This document shows positions 61,992 through 64,000 of a DNA stretch of 64,000 bases, piece after piece. The DNA comes from Histomonas meleagridis (lineage: Eukaryota > Parabasalia > Tritrichomonadida > Dientamoebidae), in the NCBI GenBank assembly GCA_020186115.1, contig WSYJ01000025.1, forward strand, positions 62,001 through 126,000, written 5' to 3'. The stretch's first letter is position 1. Every line of letters begins with the position of its first letter. The notes beneath the pieces were generated by a model. It made no database searches. It worked only from the letters and a program-made list of their open reading frames with translations, and was not told where the DNA came from. The position numbers and the translations under genes were made by a program.

Positions 61992-62672
61992 ATGTTGCAG
62001 AACCTACAGCAAGTAATTTTCGATTCAAATGATAAAAACATTGATGATACCATAGAATCTCTCTTAGCTAACTTTCCACAAGTTTTCATATTCATACAAT
62101 TTAATTATAAGTAATTTAATATACTCATTTTATATATCAAAAGGAATTGATCAGTTATTCTTAGAATTTTTAAAAAAATTGGAATTAAAAGAAAATGAAA
62201 TTGGTTACATTAATAACAAAATCATTAATATATTTATAAAATGCTTAATATCTGAAGGTACTCAAGAATCAAATTATCTTTTGGAAAAAATGATTTCAAT
62301 TGAAAACAATATTTCTGATTCTTTAATTTGTAAAAACAAATCAACACCAGACTTTGCACATCTTATTTCAAATGACAAAAAAAATAGAATCAAATGAATT
62401 ATATAAATACTTTTGTAAAGCACGAATCCATATTTCGTACATTACATTACAAATGAAGCAATAAATATAATAAGAAACGATAAAGATAGTTAAATTATTT
62501 CTTGAACAAAAAGGAATTGATATTAATGCTAAAGAGATTTATTTTATTTGTGATTTATTTTACTAATTTTCTATTTCAAAATAATAACAGAAAATTAATT
62601 AAAGTATTTCGTACAGCGCATATGGATTCAAAAGGTTATATAAATATAGTTAAATTACGCGTCGGCCGATAA
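61992..62672 (+). pseudogene. DUF3447/ankyrin gene relic with one spaced module pair
   Basis: From ATG 61992 the plus strand reads MLQNLQQVIFDSND. Other frames then give an ELKENEIGYINNKIINIF segment and TQESNYLLEKMISIE (62179-62394), matching the N-terminal region of the other ankyrin genes. Two module parts follow, ending with IVKLFLEQKGIDINAKE (about 62485-62540) and, after a 72-nt AT-rich spacer, RTAHMDSKGYINIVKL to a TAA at 62670. Stops and frame changes make it a relic. The spacer layout is the same as in the minus-strand genes. Confidence 0.55.
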
Positions 62673-62931
62673 AAATACTCATTAAATTAAAACTAAAAGT
62701 TCAAACAAAGAAAGAAGAGTATGTGGAAAATATAAAATTCAATCATAAGAGTAATTATTTTGATTATTATTTGTTTTTAAAAATTCATATTCAAATTGTA
62801 TTATAATTATTTTTTGTTATTTAATAAACATACCAGAAATGTATGCATTTTATGCATTACTTTTTATCATTTAATTTTTATTTATGGAGATAAAGATGTT
62901 GGAAATACGAACAAAACGATTATCTGACTTG
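62673..62931. other. AT-rich spacer
   Basis: No gene is seen between the ankyrin relic and the direct repeat. Confidence 0.35.
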
Positions 62932-64000
62932 TTCAAATTTGACAGAGTCAGATTGATTTTGTTTGAATTGAATATTTGAAAAGAACCGTACATCTCAAAG
63001 TTCAATTGATACGATTATTTTTGATAGAATCTGTCCAGAATAGACCGTTACCCACAAAAGCCAGATGGAAGGAGAATTAAAGATAAATATCCAATGGCTT
63101 CCTGGTGCAATCATTCCTGTCCTTATACATAAATCATGTACAGCAGAAAGATTATCAGATTTATTACAATTTTCTTGTTTTGAAAATGAAAAGGTTTATT
63201 TATTTTTTAATGGAATAGTTTTAAATCCTGATGAAACTTTAATTAAACAAGGAATTAAAAATGGTGATATCATTGAATGTAAAATTGTCAGTAAAATTCA
63301 GAATATTGAGGATTTATTTAAGAAAGAAGATCAAACCATTTCACGAGAAATTGCACGAGTTTTAGATATGCAAACAGATAAATTGAGACCAAGAAATGAA
63401 ATCAAAAAACTTGATACAAACTCATCGTATTCAGATTCAGATTCAGATTCATACCAGTTTTTGTTTTTACAAAGTAATGACCTTACACCATCCAATAATA
63501 TTTCGACAGAACCTCTTCCGATTCTCTGGCAAAATGAAGATTATGGTGATGCTATCTATAAATATGGAACAAACGTAGAAAGTCATCAAAATGAAGATAA
63601 CTCTGATTCATTTGATGAAATGAAGAAAGCTTTACCAGAAGAATAACATGCATAAAATGTATTCATATTTGTTTTAATTTCTTATAGTTTTTTTCATTTG
63701 TTAAACAAAACGTTTCGCAAAACAAATTTTGAACCAACTCAAACAACTTTGATGGAAAATTTTGAGTCGATGTGGTTGAATTCATTCAAAACTGGATTTG
63801 AGTACGCGAACCGCCAATAATCATAGAAATATTTCAGTTAAAACGGAACAGTATTGAGAGTAAATATCCGGAAAATGTTCGTTTCTAATGAAAGTGAAGT
63901 GAACAGGTCAATTTGAATACATATTTGAATTTTTTAAATAACTTTATTCTTGTTTATGTTCATATTATGAAATATTTTATTCAATAATATTATATAATAA
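62932..64000 (+). repeat. Direct repeat, copy 2 (continues past the window)
   Basis: Collinear with 45898-46970, differing in length only by four single bases in A/T runs, all shorter here. It includes the same promoter (CCGTTA at 63045-63050) and the intact ubiquitin-like gene. It is 17 kb from copy 1, in the same orientation. Confidence 0.9.
63065..63646 (+). CDS. Ubiquitin-like domain protein (intact copy)
   Basis: The protein has 193 residues. Residues 1-80 form a ubiquitin-like domain: ELKINIQWLPGAIIPVLIH (strands 1-2), TAERLSDLLQF (helix), VYLFFNGIVLNPDETLIK and GIKNGDIIECKIV (late strands). This layout matches ubiquitin's LIFAGKQLEDG...YNIQKEST block. The rest is acidic and Ser/Asp-rich (SDSDSDS near residue 135) and ends MKKALPEE, with no C-terminal diglycine, so it is not a modifier. 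Function unknown. The start follows CCGTTACCC by about 20 nt. Confidence 0.65.
   Translation: MEGELKINIQWLPGAIIPVLIHKSCTAERLSDLLQFSCFENEKVYLFFNGIVLNPDETLIKQGIKNGDIIECKIVSKIQNIEDLFKKEDQTISREIARVLDMQTDKLRPRNEIKKLDTNSSYSDSDSDSYQFLFLQSNDLTPSNNISTEPLPILWQNEDYGDAIYKYGTNVESHQNEDNSDSFDEMKKALPEE

Overview
The window is eukaryotic and AT-rich, and everything legible in it points to a parabasalid flagellate, most likely Tritrichomonas (T. foetus-like). The clues are: a succinyl-CoA ligase alpha subunit with a short hydrogenosome-type leader; very short 5' leaders carrying trichomonad-type initiators (TCA+1Y(T/A)) 8-20 nt before the ATG; one 25-nt intron with the trichomonad GTATGT...CTAACACATAG signals; stop codons followed at once by TAAA; BspA-like surface-protein relics; and DUF3447/ankyrin genes. 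Identification rests on recognised families and motifs read by eye; no database search was possible.

Layout. 0-3.6 kb: AT-rich DNA, a decayed DDE transposase and an unrecognised ORF. 3.6-7.7 kb: succinyl-CoA ligase alpha, a fringe/GT31-like glycosyltransferase and a FYVE protein. 8.1-16.5 kb: the 3' part of a broken giant gene (AAA+-like piece followed by three VWA-like domains). 16.5-24.2 kb: two coiled-coil proteins, a polyproline-WH2 protein and a divergent calreticulin. 24.3-32.5 kb: two inverted 1.1-kb copies of a BspA-like pseudogene end flank a TMEM209-like protein, a CAMK-type kinase and ribosomal protein uS2. 33-35.7 kb: an ankyrin gene built of exact 170-nt units. 35.9-45.1 kb: a ubiquitin-like membrane protein, a complete TOR kinase, an RJL-type GTPase, tRNA-Thr(AGT) and an R2R3 Myb factor. 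45.9-51.3 kb: one copy of a 1.07-kb direct repeat (frameshifted ubiquitin-like gene), two further ankyrin genes, an atypical GTPase and gene scraps. 51.9-61.6 kb: coiled-coil proteins, an intron-bearing IRE/MAST/Rim15-type AGC kinase, a small histone-fold-like protein, ribosomal protein eL20, a possible RasGAP-like protein and a small ORF. 61.9-64 kb: another ankyrin relic and the second, intact copy of the direct repeat.

The genes are monocistronic and mixed in orientation; no operon is evident. Growth-linked genes (TOR, uS2, eL20), signalling genes (kinases, GTPases, FYVE) and ER/nuclear-envelope genes (calreticulin, TMEM209-like) sit among multicopy families (ankyrin/DUF3447, BspA, Ubl).

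The most unusual signal is in the ankyrin genes. Each ankyrin repeat is an open 33-codon module separated from the next by an AT-rich spacer of about 71 nt that contains stops. The period is exactly 170 nt through most of one gene and also in two other loci, and the spacers lack the canonical trichomonad intron motifs. They behave like an unrecognised class of fixed-length introns or other removed sequence.
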